From Antrodiella citrinella (Eukaryota > Basidiomycota > Agaricomycetes > Polyporales > Steccherinaceae): DNA of 10,707 bases. Where the stretch lies: contig SGPM01000555.1 of NCBI GenBank assembly GCA_004802725.1, forward strand, positions 1,312 through 12,018, in the 5' to 3' direction. Positions within the stretch are counted from its first letter, which is position 1. Every line of letters starts with the position of its first letter. Positions 1-9,400 of the stretch are shown in pieces. The notes under the pieces were generated by a model that searched no databases, had not been told where the DNA came from, and saw nothing but the letters and a program-made list of their open reading frames with translations. The position numbers and the translations under genes are program-made.

Positions 1-417
1 GCGTGNTANGNNCGGNGATNNNANNNGCNANNTNAGATNCNNGANNNGNNACTGNNNNGNNGATGACAAGAAGGCGGTGGCGGTGGTATGTCCATGACAG
101 TGATTAGCGAGGAGATATAACAAAGCTGACATAAAAGGAAGTGGACNACNAGCCAAGACAGGAACAAGGGGTGAGGGGTGAGACAAGNAGGAAGATGATC
201 GAGGTGACNGCGCNAACAGCCCATTATGAGCAGCGTGGAACAGGGTAGGATGAGTATGACNAAAACATGGATGAAACAAGTAAGACGAAAAGATAATGAG
301 TCCGCATATCAANAAAGGTGGGAATAGATGTGCAAGATGATGAGCGAGGCGAACGTGTGACGACGAAGCACAACNACNAAGTGTGACAATGAAAGAGACA
401 ACGAGAACATGGAATAC
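1..417. other. Contig edge and 3' flank of the minus-strand gene; no gene seen
   Basis: The first 60 bases are heavily interrupted by N and unreadable, as at a contig or scaffold edge. From about 61 to 410 the plus strand is purine-rich, so the transcript sense of the minus-strand gene ending at 418 would be pyrimidine-rich, compatible with a fungal 3' untranslated region. Open frames here are short, lack recognisable domains, and overlap the terminal exon antisense. No RNA gene, repeat or regulatory motif was recognised. Confidence 0.5.
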
Positions 418-2877
418 TTAGCGACGCCTCTTGGACAGGGGCTTGGAGCTGGACACTCGCTTGATCCCAGCGGTGGAATCGCGACCAGGGACACCGATGC
501 GGTCGAACATCCAAGACATGTCCGTGATGGTCTTGAGACAATCNACGTAGATCGAGGGCTCGAGCGACGCCCTTGCCCCCTCGTACCACCATGCAAGTGC
601 AAGGAGAACGATGAAAAGGCCGTTCTGACCTCCCCGCCGNGTCTCACCCCAGTCATTCATGGGCTCGGGTTCAACTTGGGATGGCGGCCAACTAGGCTCG
701 ATGTCGTCGTCGTTGTCATCCTCAGAAAGACGCCACTGGGGCTGAATACCGCGGTACCATATCTTGAATTTCTTGACGTAAGACGGGAGGGCGTTCACCA
801 AGGAAGGTATCTTCTCGTACGAACGACCCGACTTGATCCATCGCCCGACTTCCGGAGGACGATAGCTGGCAGGGGTGTGGTTGGCTTTGTTCTAGGTAGG
901 GTGAGTAAGACTACATATTGGAGACAGNAAAGTGACACNTACGGAACCATCGGGATAGCCAAGCCGTCTCTCATACTCCCTCCACTTCAACACCAACTCC
1001 GTCCAAGCAGGAGCCGCGTCCAACNAGTNNAGATATTCGGCCCCTGCAATGATCCACTGAGGCTCGGCGACGTCGGTGTTCGGAGTCTGAGAATCGACAT
1101 CCATCGNAGTCTCGGTGGCGCTGTCGGTAGACGCAGGATTGATGGACGCAGCCAAGATAGGGCCGCTCATGTTGCTGAGAATACTTAAAGCGGAGTGGAC
1201 GCGAGCATGGAGCTCATGCGAGGGAGAGGGCGGGACTCCAAGGTGCTGTAGGATGCNGCAATCAGCTGGAATACAAGACAACACACATCTGTAGGGAACT
1301 TACCTGATGAGAAAGAGGGTCACCGCCAGTGATCGACTCCGCTGCAGGCGGCTCTGAGGTCCTTGGGGAAGGGGGAGGGGCAGGAGGAGATCCACCCCGT
1401 GCCATGTTGTCTGTGTCAGTTGGTGCGGAGATGACGATGTTCGGCACAGCTGGCAAGGGCGGGATGGGATTTATAGCATCCTGCTGGACCCGGGACTCAG
1501 AAGAAGGAGCCGACGCTNNGCGAGCCTGGCCGTCACCGGCGGCGGCGTTGGAGGTATCGCTGGAGGGGGGGGAGGTATCGCTGGATGAGGGGGGCGAAGA
1601 GGCTGGTGCGCTGGCGGTAGAAGTACTCGAATTTCCGGCGTCTGTGACTTTCGGAGTTGGCCGAATCNGAGCAGGCTTCGGCAGACAAACATCCTTCACC
1701 AGCTGAGTGTTGCGCGCAATCTTCTCCTGTAGCTGTTGCTCCGCTTCCCTGGAGCCGTCGGCCATATCAATGTCCTGTTTGGTCGTCTTGTCATCCGTTT
1801 CGGTNGTATTGGCCCCCGTTTCACCCGATTCTGAAGGCGCGAGGTCAGTCATTTGAGTACCATATGCAGAATAATCGAACTTACGTGTTGCACTGTCGCA
1901 CCCAACCAGGAAAGTACCNAACCCAGCTTCCACCGTAGTCTTGAACGCCGGCATGATTTCGTCCCAAGCCNGACCTTGAGGATTCTTGAGATGGTGGTAC
2001 CTGAGAACCATGTGCGGGTGAGTATTATCGTGCGTACATATGGGAATGCTACTCACATATAAATCAGAGTATCTTTCGTCCGAGGGTGTTTTCCTCCGAG
2101 GATNATCGAACCGCTCAAGCCGGTTTCGATCTGTAAACTCCTGAAGACGTTGGCAAGTGCGATGTCGAGGCTCTCGATGGCCCTGAAATGAAACACAAGT
2201 CAAGTGAATGATCATAAATGGCGATATGATGAACTTACTTTTCTTTGGCTCTCACCTCCTTTTCGCAGAGCTCNACATCCCCCGAACCAAGGAACCCCTT
2301 CATGTCGAAGTCCTTTTCGTCACGACGTGCGGCCTCCACCTTGGCCTTCACGTCCTCGTCCTCGTCGTTCAAGAGTTCTTGAGCCAACTTGATGGTGAAA
2401 GGCCACTTATCTAACACGTTGGCGTTGGCGTCGAGGCCGGCCTTGTATTCANCGTACTTCTCGTTGATGATGGGCCTTAACTTGTCCTTGTAGAGCTTCA
2501 GGTATGCTTGATAAGGATGAAGAGGCTGGGCGCGCTTGCCAAGGTTGAGCATACCCTTCGACAGNCGTGGTTTGGAAGTCCCAGCCACCGTCTTGCGGGT
2601 GTGATTGCCNTACCATTGGCGAATGCGCTGTGAGACCATGTGAGCATGGAAGAGGCAATGCTCATAACCCAAAGCNTACCGTTAGCAGCAAATCGCGCTG
2701 TTCAGCAAGTGTCGGCGCCCCTGGTATCGGGCTATCAGGGAATGTCTCCTGCCATTGTTGGACCAGACCCCCGAAGAACGTGGGCAGCGCTGATCGTTTC
2801 TTCGCNGTGAAGTAATCNGGAATGTGGTTCTCCAACCAACGGAATTGGTCNGAGGTGGTCCACGTTGGTCGACCCAT
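418..2877 (-). CDS. Seven-exon agaricomycete protein of unknown function with N-terminal WTT/WLE block and C-terminal GGxNG block
   Basis: Predicted 710 aa. Exons: 2877-2680, 2627-2239, 2182-2057, 2000-1885, 1830-1304, 1245-943, 891-418. Introns are 52, 56, 56, 54, 58 and 51 nt, all GT..AG; two donors contain an N (GTANGC at 2679, GTANGT at 942). Residues 1-66 carry a block starting MGRPTWTT with WLENHI and a WQETFPD motif. Residues 67-195 hold a basic stretch (RIRQW..NHTRK) and a QAYLKLYKDKLRPII motif, then an acidic EDEDVKAKVE helix. Residues 196-276 include LGGKHPRTKDTLIY. Residues 278-520 form a Pro/Ser/Ala-rich, probably disordered linker. Residues 554-710 contain RPPEVGRWIKSGR, WYRGIQPQWR, an acidic run, RRGGQNGLF and LALAWW, ending in a basic SKRRR tail. 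I recognise this layout as a large uncharacterised family of agaricomycete proteins; no enzymatic function is known to me. The fourth intron (54 nt) is also open in frame if retained. The start is the first ATG of the conserved block, and the splice phases all close. Confidence 0.82.
1550..1594. repeat. Short in-frame tandem duplication in the Pro/Ser linker
   Basis: The 15-mer GGAGGTATCGCTGGA occurs at 1550-1564 and again at 1571-1585, a 21-bp period, each followed by a G-run. On the minus (coding) strand this encodes two SSDTSPP-like heptads in the disordered linker of the 710-aa protein. The period is a multiple of three, so frame is kept. Replication slippage in low-complexity coding sequence is the simplest explanation. 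Confidence 0.75.
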
Positions 2878-3025
2878 GAGAGNAAACGCGAAAATCGGAG
2901 AGGAGTGGCGAGCAGGCAAGTGGAAATAGCTGGCGCAATGGCNACGATGGACTGACGATAGCGAAGAAAGCAGCAAGTTCGACGATTGCGCTGAGAATGG
3001 CGACAATAAAACTACGTGGGGGATG

Positions 3026-3034
3026 ATTATATAT
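3026..3034 (-). promoter_or_regulatory. TATA-like element upstream of the 710-aa gene
   Basis: Read on the minus strand the bases are ATATATAAT, about 150 nt upstream of the ATG at 2877. Position and composition suit a fungal TATA box with a 5' leader of roughly 100-120 nt. No initiator or other element was identified, and the assignment rests on sequence and location only. Confidence 0.4.
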
Positions 3035-3082
3035 TCGTTTTACACCTCTCTCCATCCTACCTTCCTCCAGTCAAGATGATGA

Positions 3083-3145
3083 ATGTCCGACGCCCTCGCA
3101 CCNTTTCCAACGTTCAGCTGNATGTCCGACGCCCTCGCACCCTCC
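3083..3145. repeat. Tandem repeat, 39-bp period, upstream of the 710-aa gene
   Basis: The 20-mer ATGTCCGACGCCCTCGCACC is present exactly at 3083-3102 and 3122-3141, a 39-bp period. The remainder of each unit (about 19 bp) is only partly alike. It lies between the promoter of the intact minus-strand gene and the stop of its truncated upstream copy, so it probably marks rearrangement or slippage where the second copy was lost. On the plus strand the unit reads MSDALAP twice, but no plausible gene surrounds it. Confidence 0.8.
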
Positions 3146-3172
3146 TTGACGTCTAGTACCACGGTCTATCTT

Positions 3173-3477
3173 CTACCACCAGCGTCCGCCATCATTCGCT
3201 GCGTGTCGAAAATACCACAATCGAATGCTCTGCTGTCGTCAGAGAGTGGCGGCAACCAAGACGAGGTAAAACTCACATGTGCAATTGCTTCCTTCAGCTC
3301 ACGGTTGTATCGGCTGTNGNTCGCCGGAGGGAACGTCTCNATCCACGNCTCGACGGTATGAGCGTAGAACTCGCCCCTGCGCCTCTCCCGAGTGGCGAGG
3401 CGAAACTGTGGGATGNGTTGTTCAAGCCATGCCTGTTTTTCGGGGGTGAGCCAGCATCTGAAGGCTCTTCGTGCCAT
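3173..3477 (-). pseudogene. Truncated second copy of the N-terminal block of the 710-aa gene
   Basis: Exon 1 at 3477-3277 encodes 67 aa from an ATG (MARRAFRCWLTPEKQAWLEQ...). It aligns with exon 1 of the downstream gene through the W-L-E, I-P/D, A-x-x-x-R and W-x-E-T-F-P positions, followed by a NRELKEAIAH stretch. A canonical GTGAGT donor at 3276 and a CTGAC branch with CAG acceptor at 3230 define a 47-nt phase-0 intron, the same phase as the downstream paralogue. Exon 2 (3229-3173) begins SIRLWYFRH, matching RIRQW.GNH of the paralogue, then reaches TAG after 18 residues. The middle domain, linker and GGxNG block are absent. Predicted product is 85 aa. It is most likely a decayed tandem duplicate. 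A functional short isoform-like protein cannot be excluded, since start, splice sites and frame are intact up to the stop. Confidence 0.75.
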
Positions 3478-3760
3478 CGCTAATTGGAATGTTTCTCGCT
3501 GGGCTCGTCGTAGGCAGGATGATGGTTGGATCACAGGAAGGGTCTTTGAAACCCCGATTAAAAGGTCAGGAGCCNGTTACGTCAGACGTTACTTTGGTGC
3601 TGACTTCGCCGTGTAAACNAACGAANACAGATGCCCTGGACCCTACTAGTACTTCTTTGTGATGCTGTTCAGTCTCCATAGGTCCCCCCTCGATAACAGC
3701 CCTCTACAAAGTCCCGTTTGCACACATAAACACCGTACTGTATCCCACCTCGACCGCAGA
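3478..3760. promoter_or_regulatory. Intergenic region between divergent genes; possible shared promoter
   Basis: This 283-bp spacer separates the start of the truncated minus-strand copy from the start of the plus-strand viroplasmin-like gene. An A/T-rich TTAAAA at 3558-3563 is the only core-promoter-like element seen. It sits about 80 nt from the minus ATG and about 200 nt from the plus ATG, so which gene it serves is uncertain. No coding sequence is supported here. Confidence 0.3.
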
Positions 3761-4620
3761 ATGTCAGCCCAGCCAGNAACGCCTCCGGAGGAGCACCAAG
3801 TCATCGCCAATGTTCAGGGAACAATCACTTTCTCACTGTCGCAACCCCAGCCGACTCCCTTCCCAACACCCCAGACATCGGCGGAGATCGCTCTGTGTGG
3901 CGTTCTTCGTTACCCTNAATCCACTGCTCCACCTCCCATACCTTACCATTCGCGGCCAATCCGATCATCTGCGGTAGAGACACCAACACCGCTTCCTGCA
4001 ATGAGGAGCAATTCGCCAGGTTCGTTTCTTTGAGAACGTTCAGCGTATGCTTTGACCAATCGCATTCGAAATTATTCCGACACAGGTCGGACTAGTGTAC
4101 CTCGTTCTGAGTCCAACGTTNGGGCTCGTGTTCACGCCCACGCTCAGCGACCAGTGGGTGCTCCTCGGAATCCGATTGAGCCAGTGATCGTTTCACACCA
4201 NCATCCTCCAAATCAACCGCCGTCTCCGACGANGGAGGAGCTCTGGCGTGAAATCGAGCGGCTGGACAATGAAGGTTCGTATTATTGTATCGTCCTTGCC
4301 GTTGTTTTGTTNGTTGACCGTGGCCTCAGAGCATGGATACGTATCAGAGGTTGACAATGACAGAGATCCTGTCGGACACCCATGGTACGTTGTCTTTGTT
4401 GGTCGGCGAACCGGTATCTTCAAGGCTTGGTGAGTTGCATTCACTTCTCGCAGGGTAGTAGGTTCTGACGAATTTGCAAAGGGAAAACTGTGAACGCGAC
4501 GTGAAAGATGTTGGTAACCAAAAGGCTTCTTGGCGCAAGATAGACACCCGCAATGACGCGGTGAAACTGTACCGCAATGAAAAGAGATGCGGACGGGTTA
4601 GGAAGTTGCGATTCAACTGA
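3761..4620 (+). CDS. Viroplasmin-like (RNase H1 N-terminal-like) domain protein without RNase H
   Basis: Predicted 228 aa. Exons: 3761-4019, 4086-4274, 4330-4429, 4482-4620; introns of 66, 55 and 52 nt keep frame, and the last ends in a slightly weak AAAG acceptor. Residues 1-135 are rich in Pro, Ser and Thr and probably disordered. Residues 136-147 form a short charged helix (EELWREIERLDN). The C-terminal domain spans about residues 167-227. It has PWYVVFVGRRTGIFKAW (first strands), ENCERDVKDV (helix start), an aromatic/Lys turn, and DAVKLYRNEK.CGRVR (last helix and strand). This is the pattern of the small domain preceding RNase H in eukaryotic RNase H1, where it binds RNA/DNA hybrid or dsRNA; a related fold occurs in caulimovirus viroplasmin. 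Similar stand-alone domains are common in agaricomycete genomes. No catalytic RNase H residues follow before the TGA. Nucleic-acid binding is inferred from the family, not shown. The start is the first in-frame ATG of the continuous coding frame. Confidence 0.8.
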
Positions 4621-4927
4621 ATCCGCTCAGCTGTGGCGCAGNACATATCACTTGAACATTCAGTCCTTGTCGAGATAATGATTGAGTATGTTTCCATGTA
4701 TGTAGAATATGTACTCGTTTGCGCCAAAATCTTATTCTCCGTGATTGAATTCGAGTGGCGCNACAAACGTGCACGTCGTTAGATATGCAGTACTTACGCG
4801 AATGTGCAAGGGCATGTAGAGGTCATTAGTTGTGCGACAGATGATTGACTGACGGAAGACGAAGGTGTATACCCAGTGAACTCTCATCTGGATTCGTACA
4901 ATGATACTGTACGAAACCGACGATGGT

Positions 4928-5180
4928 CGACGACCGATCCTGAACTTCAAGAACTGCCAGTGATGCCGGATGAAAACTTAGTACCCAATCATTCGCCGAG
5001 TGTGCTGCCAGTATGAGTATCGTACTGACCAGTGAGTNGTCATCCGATGTATGTTGTACCTATGAAAGTAATGTACCCGACGAAGGAAGACTGTATGGGA
5101 GTGAAGTAGTGAACTTGAATTTGAATACATAGCAGATCCTGCAGTGCGACGACTGATCATGAGCTTGAACTTCAAAACTG
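4928..5180. repeat. Pair of degenerate direct repeats
   Basis: A segment at 4928-4955 (CGACGACCGATC, TGAACTTCAAGAACTG) recurs at 5147-5180 as CGACGACTGATC and TTGAACTTCAAAACTG with a small insertion, about 219 bp apart. Flanking sequence shows only weak further likeness. This may be the remains of a longer tandem duplication in noncoding DNA, or chance in a compositionally similar region. Confidence 0.35.
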
Positions 5181-5214
5181 AGTAGTNCGCAGGACGACGA
5201 CATGCCAAATCGTT

Positions 5215-5235
5215 TACTATGTACCATACATAGTA
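5215..5235. repeat. Perfect 9-bp inverted repeat with CCA loop
   Basis: TACTATGTA at 5215-5223 and TACATAGTA at 5227-5235 are exact reverse complements separated by CCA. The arms are A/T-rich and not followed by a T-tract. It could be a protein-binding palindrome or a structural element in the spacer between the two plus-strand genes; no function can be assigned. Confidence 0.7.
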
Positions 5236-6442
5236 CACCATCATGTGGAACTCCATTTATCAAGGTAACGAACCCAACNAAAGCANTGGATAGTCGTGAA
5301 TATGAANATGCAGCAGTCTGTGCTTCGCAACAACTGAGCTTGTGCTTCGAACTTGCAACCAGATTGCGCCGAACGAAGACATACCACTTCAATCTGTGAT
5401 TGTTCAAGTTGTAACCTGTTATCAGATGAATGCCACCGACTGAAGAGCGTAAAGTTNGTGTACCGGTCTGGAAAGATATGTTATGGGCTTATGGGTAGTT
5501 TCTAACTTGAGTTACGACTCACGCGCAAGACGAAAACATCATGATACAGACATGTGCAGCTGCTATTGTGGATGCGTAAATAGTTTCCCACACTCTCGCC
5601 ATGTACANATTCAANACTTTGAACTTTGTGGTGCAACATATGCAATGTGCTATATCATGACGACCGAACCCAAGCTTCCGAGTCACTTACACATGACTCA
5701 ATNTTGAGACTTAAGCTTACCACTCGAGTACCCCTCTCCGCGTGACAGACAGAAACTAGATTTATCATCAAATGCATATAAGTGTGATATCGTTGAACTG
5801 TAGAACATAATGGTACCAGAATATAGTCATATAGACCACTAACATTGTGCGTAAAGCACCGACTTGGTGCAAAGACATGCAGCGTAACGGTTTCAAGTTA
5901 CGTGAACATACGTCTNAACCTTAATGACCGTCTCAGTTGAAATGTCTGACTTGAATCGATATAAGTGTTCCAGTACTAACTAATCTTTTGTTNAATTGCG
6001 AAGGTTCAGAGCGGTGTCAATCCTGAAGATGNGCATCGTCCAACTTAGCNGCCTGATACGCGACTCGGAGGAACAGAATACTACTCACAAAATATGGCAT
6101 ANCCATGTAATCCAAAAAGAGATTTTCATACAGACTTATTCGTGCTATGTACTTTTTGAAGCTNGAGTTGATGTTTCGATCTGCTGGCGACTCGAGAGGG
6201 TCATTTGAGTCGTGCCGCGCCACCGTGACAAACACGAATGAAACAGACCGTGAAATGTGTTGATATATNGCTCTATCATCGTTTAGTACAATCAAAATGA
6301 AAAGAAAAGTTGTAAATNTCTCACANAAAATTTTGACTTTGAGGCGGCAAAGCAGGGATCAGAGCGCTGAACGGTAGTAGTGGGNGTATGTTGAACTTCC
6401 CAAGACGGAAGCGCGCGCTTACAATGTTTCGCTGTCGCCACG

Positions 6443-9400
6443 ATGTCCAACATACAACAAATCACTGAAGACGATGCACGACGTCCTCGTAGAACTCGCA
6501 CGGCGGCTCGTCGCACTCGAGGGACCATCACTTTCATACCCAATGCTTCCACCTCGCGATCCGTTGTTCAAGCATCGAGCATCACCCTACGGAACGTCCA
6601 GGGGAGAAGTGGTGGTTTGCAGAGGCGCGACATCTCTATCCGTCCACCATCTCCNCAAACGCAGCCTCAGGCTTCTACCTCCGAAACNACTCTTGATACC
6701 GACACACCAATGGATGTTGACGTCCCAGAAGCTCCTGCAGCAACACTTGAGCCACGTCAGAAGACGAGGAATAGAGGAATAGTATGTACTTCACTTTCAT
6801 TGTGTCTGCGTTTTCTTCATATATCGCATATNGTGAACAGGACAGGATCANGAGGTGGTTACCATTTCGTCAAGACTACCTGGATTCCATGCTCTGTTTA
6901 GAAGCTGCGTGCGGTCCCTCGTCTCCTAAAAAGTGCCACAAATGCCACGTCACGGACCCCATTTTCCGTTGCCAAGATTGTTTTGCACNGCCGCTGTTCT
7001 GTCAGGGATGTCTGCTCGTAACACATGAGTATGTCCCTCTTCATNGTATAGNGGTACGTGAATGACCTTCAGTGATGCATTTAGGCATTGACATCCAGCA
7101 AAACGCAGGAATGGAATGGTGTATGTTTCGAAAAATCATCACTTCAGCGACAGGGGCTTCGCGTCCAGCTTGGGCACCCGGTTGGCTCCGGTNCTTGTCC
7201 GATACCAGGCAGGAACGTCAAGAAGTTCGCTGTCTGCGATATTTCTGGATTTCACGAAGTCAACGTCANCTTCTGTGCCTGCGACCATCCGGATGAAGGN
7301 GTGATACCCCTATGGAGCCAACTCTTTCGCGTCGGCTGGTTTCCGGCGTCCAGGGAGAAACCAAAAACAGNGTTCACGCTCGCTGTCCTAGATTTTTTCC
7401 AACAACTGAACTTTCAATCCAAGACGAACCTCTCCGATTTCCAACGTGCGTTGAGCAGGTATACCGATAACTCCGGGAGGAAATTCTGGGTAAGCTGAAT
7501 TCCTGTTCGACCTGCCATCGCTCCTGACACGCTATCTAGAATCGACGCCGTCCCTTTGCAGAAGTTGTTCGGGAATATNGNCATCTTGTTGCTCTTAAAC
7601 GAGGTGGACGCTGNCATGACCCCTCTGGAGCTACTGGAACACCACCAGGCTCGCTCGCTCTCGAGTGTCCTGCATGCCCACATCCGGAGCGTAACTTACC
7701 GAAACAATGGAACGAGGTTCCAATGGAAATGCGGTATGTTATTCATGATTTGTCGCGACTCTCCGCTGATCATATGACCAGATGGCTCTACACTTTGTAC
7801 CTAATGCTCGACGCGAACTTCAAGCTCAAGCTCAAAGACAAAGGTATCGAAGATCTTGANTTGGCCTCAGGGTGGGCGTACTATGTGGACGAACAGAATT
7901 TTCAGAAGCATATTGATGACCATCACAGACAGCACGGTGACGGGATTGAGGTACGTCGCTAGACCAGTCTCTCTCTGNGTCGTGTCTCACACGTTACGCA
8001 GGAGAATANGTGCTCCGCTGAACACAACGCCATCCTCAAAGCGAATCTTCGTAAAGAAGGATATATTGCATCTGGGGTCGGAGCCGTGTTTTGCGCAAGA
8101 CATTGCTTGGTCAGGCCCAATGGCGTAGGCGATTTGCAGAAGGGTGAACGGTGAGTCTCCCTACGTCCTTCAGTATCCTCAACTGAACNCTAGAATTGTG
8201 ATGTGCTAGATATGTGAACATGGATTACCTTGTACTGCAAACGCTCTCCCTCGCAATTATATCCCTTGTCCTTCTGTNGTACGACATCGCATGCCAGTAT
8301 TCCAAGAAATTCCGAAAGCGCGTCAAGAATTTNCCGCCTCCTATGCAGCTCAGCGAAGAAGTCGACGTGCGGTTCGCAATNCCGAAGAAGCACTTCGTCG
8401 TTCACGGCCCTAATCACTCCAAGTATTCATTAAACTATATACAATGGGTTGGACGCACGTACGGAGAGGGTATCGAGTCCGCATGGCACGTTTTCAACAG
8501 NGTATCCATGGCGACGCGCGAGATGGGTCCCGCCATGAGACACGAAGTACTCAACGATCACTGGGGTTCTTGGAATTGGGAGAAGATTCTGGGCTTTGGT
8601 ACGTATGTGTTACTTACTGTNTCGTGAATCTTGCTTACTTTTCAATAGGCTTCCTCATGGCGAAGGGATTCTTGGATGCTTACGATATGAGTGCGAAGCA
8701 AACACAGCGATTTCAAGATCTCAACGCAACATTTACAAAGGAGACCATCACAAAATGGAATGCTCATCTCACGCGGTGGAAGAAGGACCCGAGCGTGAAG
8801 CCAGATCCNTTTGAGGAGTTGGAAACACGTGCGTACAATGTGTCAAACTGTCTTACTCTACTGATCTCGTANGTCTCACTGGCAGGCGCCACGCTGACGG
8901 AGATCCGTGCGAAGCTGGCCGAAGAAGATGCTCGGGACATTGCACGCGGTGCGGTCGTTCAGCATGAAGTATCTCCCAGTGTCTTTTTACATCTTGGCCT
9001 CGACATCGAAGATCAACAGTACGCCTGTATTCTGTCCATCTACGTCCTATGTCTACAGACTAATCTCAAATNTTCAGGCGACGACTNCGTGTTCTTGCCG
9101 CCGAGAAANNCAGTGCTACGGAGCTTGCGTCGCTGCAGGAGAAGCGGTCAACGCTCAGCCGAAGAATCGAACTTTGGAGAAAAACTCAAGCTATCTACTT
9201 ACCGGTCACNGTCCCTCTTTACGCAGCCTCCTCGACTTCTGCCTCNACGTCCTCAGCACATTCTCCCGACGGCGACGATGACGATGACGATGTTTCGACC
9301 ATCACTAAGGCTGAAAATATCACCCTTTGGCTCCCTTCCGAATTGTCACCCAACCAAAGGACCGCCTCCTACATCAAAGTAATTGCCTCTAAAGAATGCG

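Larger units (their letters stand above)
4621..6442. other. 1.8-kb intergenic region; no recognisable gene
   Basis: Neither strand carries an open frame with recognisable motifs or a consistent exon chain; the frames present are short and of ordinary composition. The region contains degenerate short repeats (for example CGACGAC.GATC..TGA..ACTTCAA.AACTG near 4928 and 5147) and a hairpin at 5215-5235. A TACTAAC sequence at 5973-5979 resembles a splice branch site but has no coding exon around it. An ATATAT at 6263-6268, about 175 nt before the KDZ start codon, is a possible but weak TATA element. The stretch just before 6443 may be the transposase leader. It could hold a decayed element, an unrecognised noncoding transcript, or simply spacer. 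Confidence 0.5.

Noticed and set aside
1262..2215. Long minus-strand frame reading GHREPRHRTCQRLQ... in its first part
   Set aside because: Between about 2182 and 2057 the supported exon uses a different frame (AIESLDIALANVF...), fixed by flanking splice sites; this frame is correct only from about 2000 onward.
3083..3145. Idea that the minus-strand GARASDI repeat is a remnant of the GARASLE segment in the terminal exon of the 710-aa gene
   Set aside because: Likeness is limited to about five residues with no supporting flanking alignment; it remains possible but is unsupported.
3083..3361. Plus-strand open frame with repeated MSDALAP
   Set aside because: It is antisense to the truncated minus-strand copy and created by the 39-bp tandem repeat. 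It has no exon chain or recognisable domain.
4344..4766. Minus-strand 140-codon open frame
   Set aside because: It lies antisense to the last two exons of the viroplasmin-like gene and shows no domain signal.
5850..5875. Sequence whose reverse complement (GCACCAAGTCGGTGCTTT) resembles the last hairpin of a Cas9 tracrRNA/sgRNA
   Set aside because: Only a 5-bp stem is shared, there is no repeat array, anti-repeat or Cas gene, and the context is eukaryotic. Chance similarity.
8444..9382. Plus-strand 312-codon open frame taken as one gene
   Set aside because: It mixes a wrong-frame start, one true transposase exon pair read through the intron at 8829-8885, and wrong-frame sequence after 9077. 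The exon model with family motifs explains the region better.
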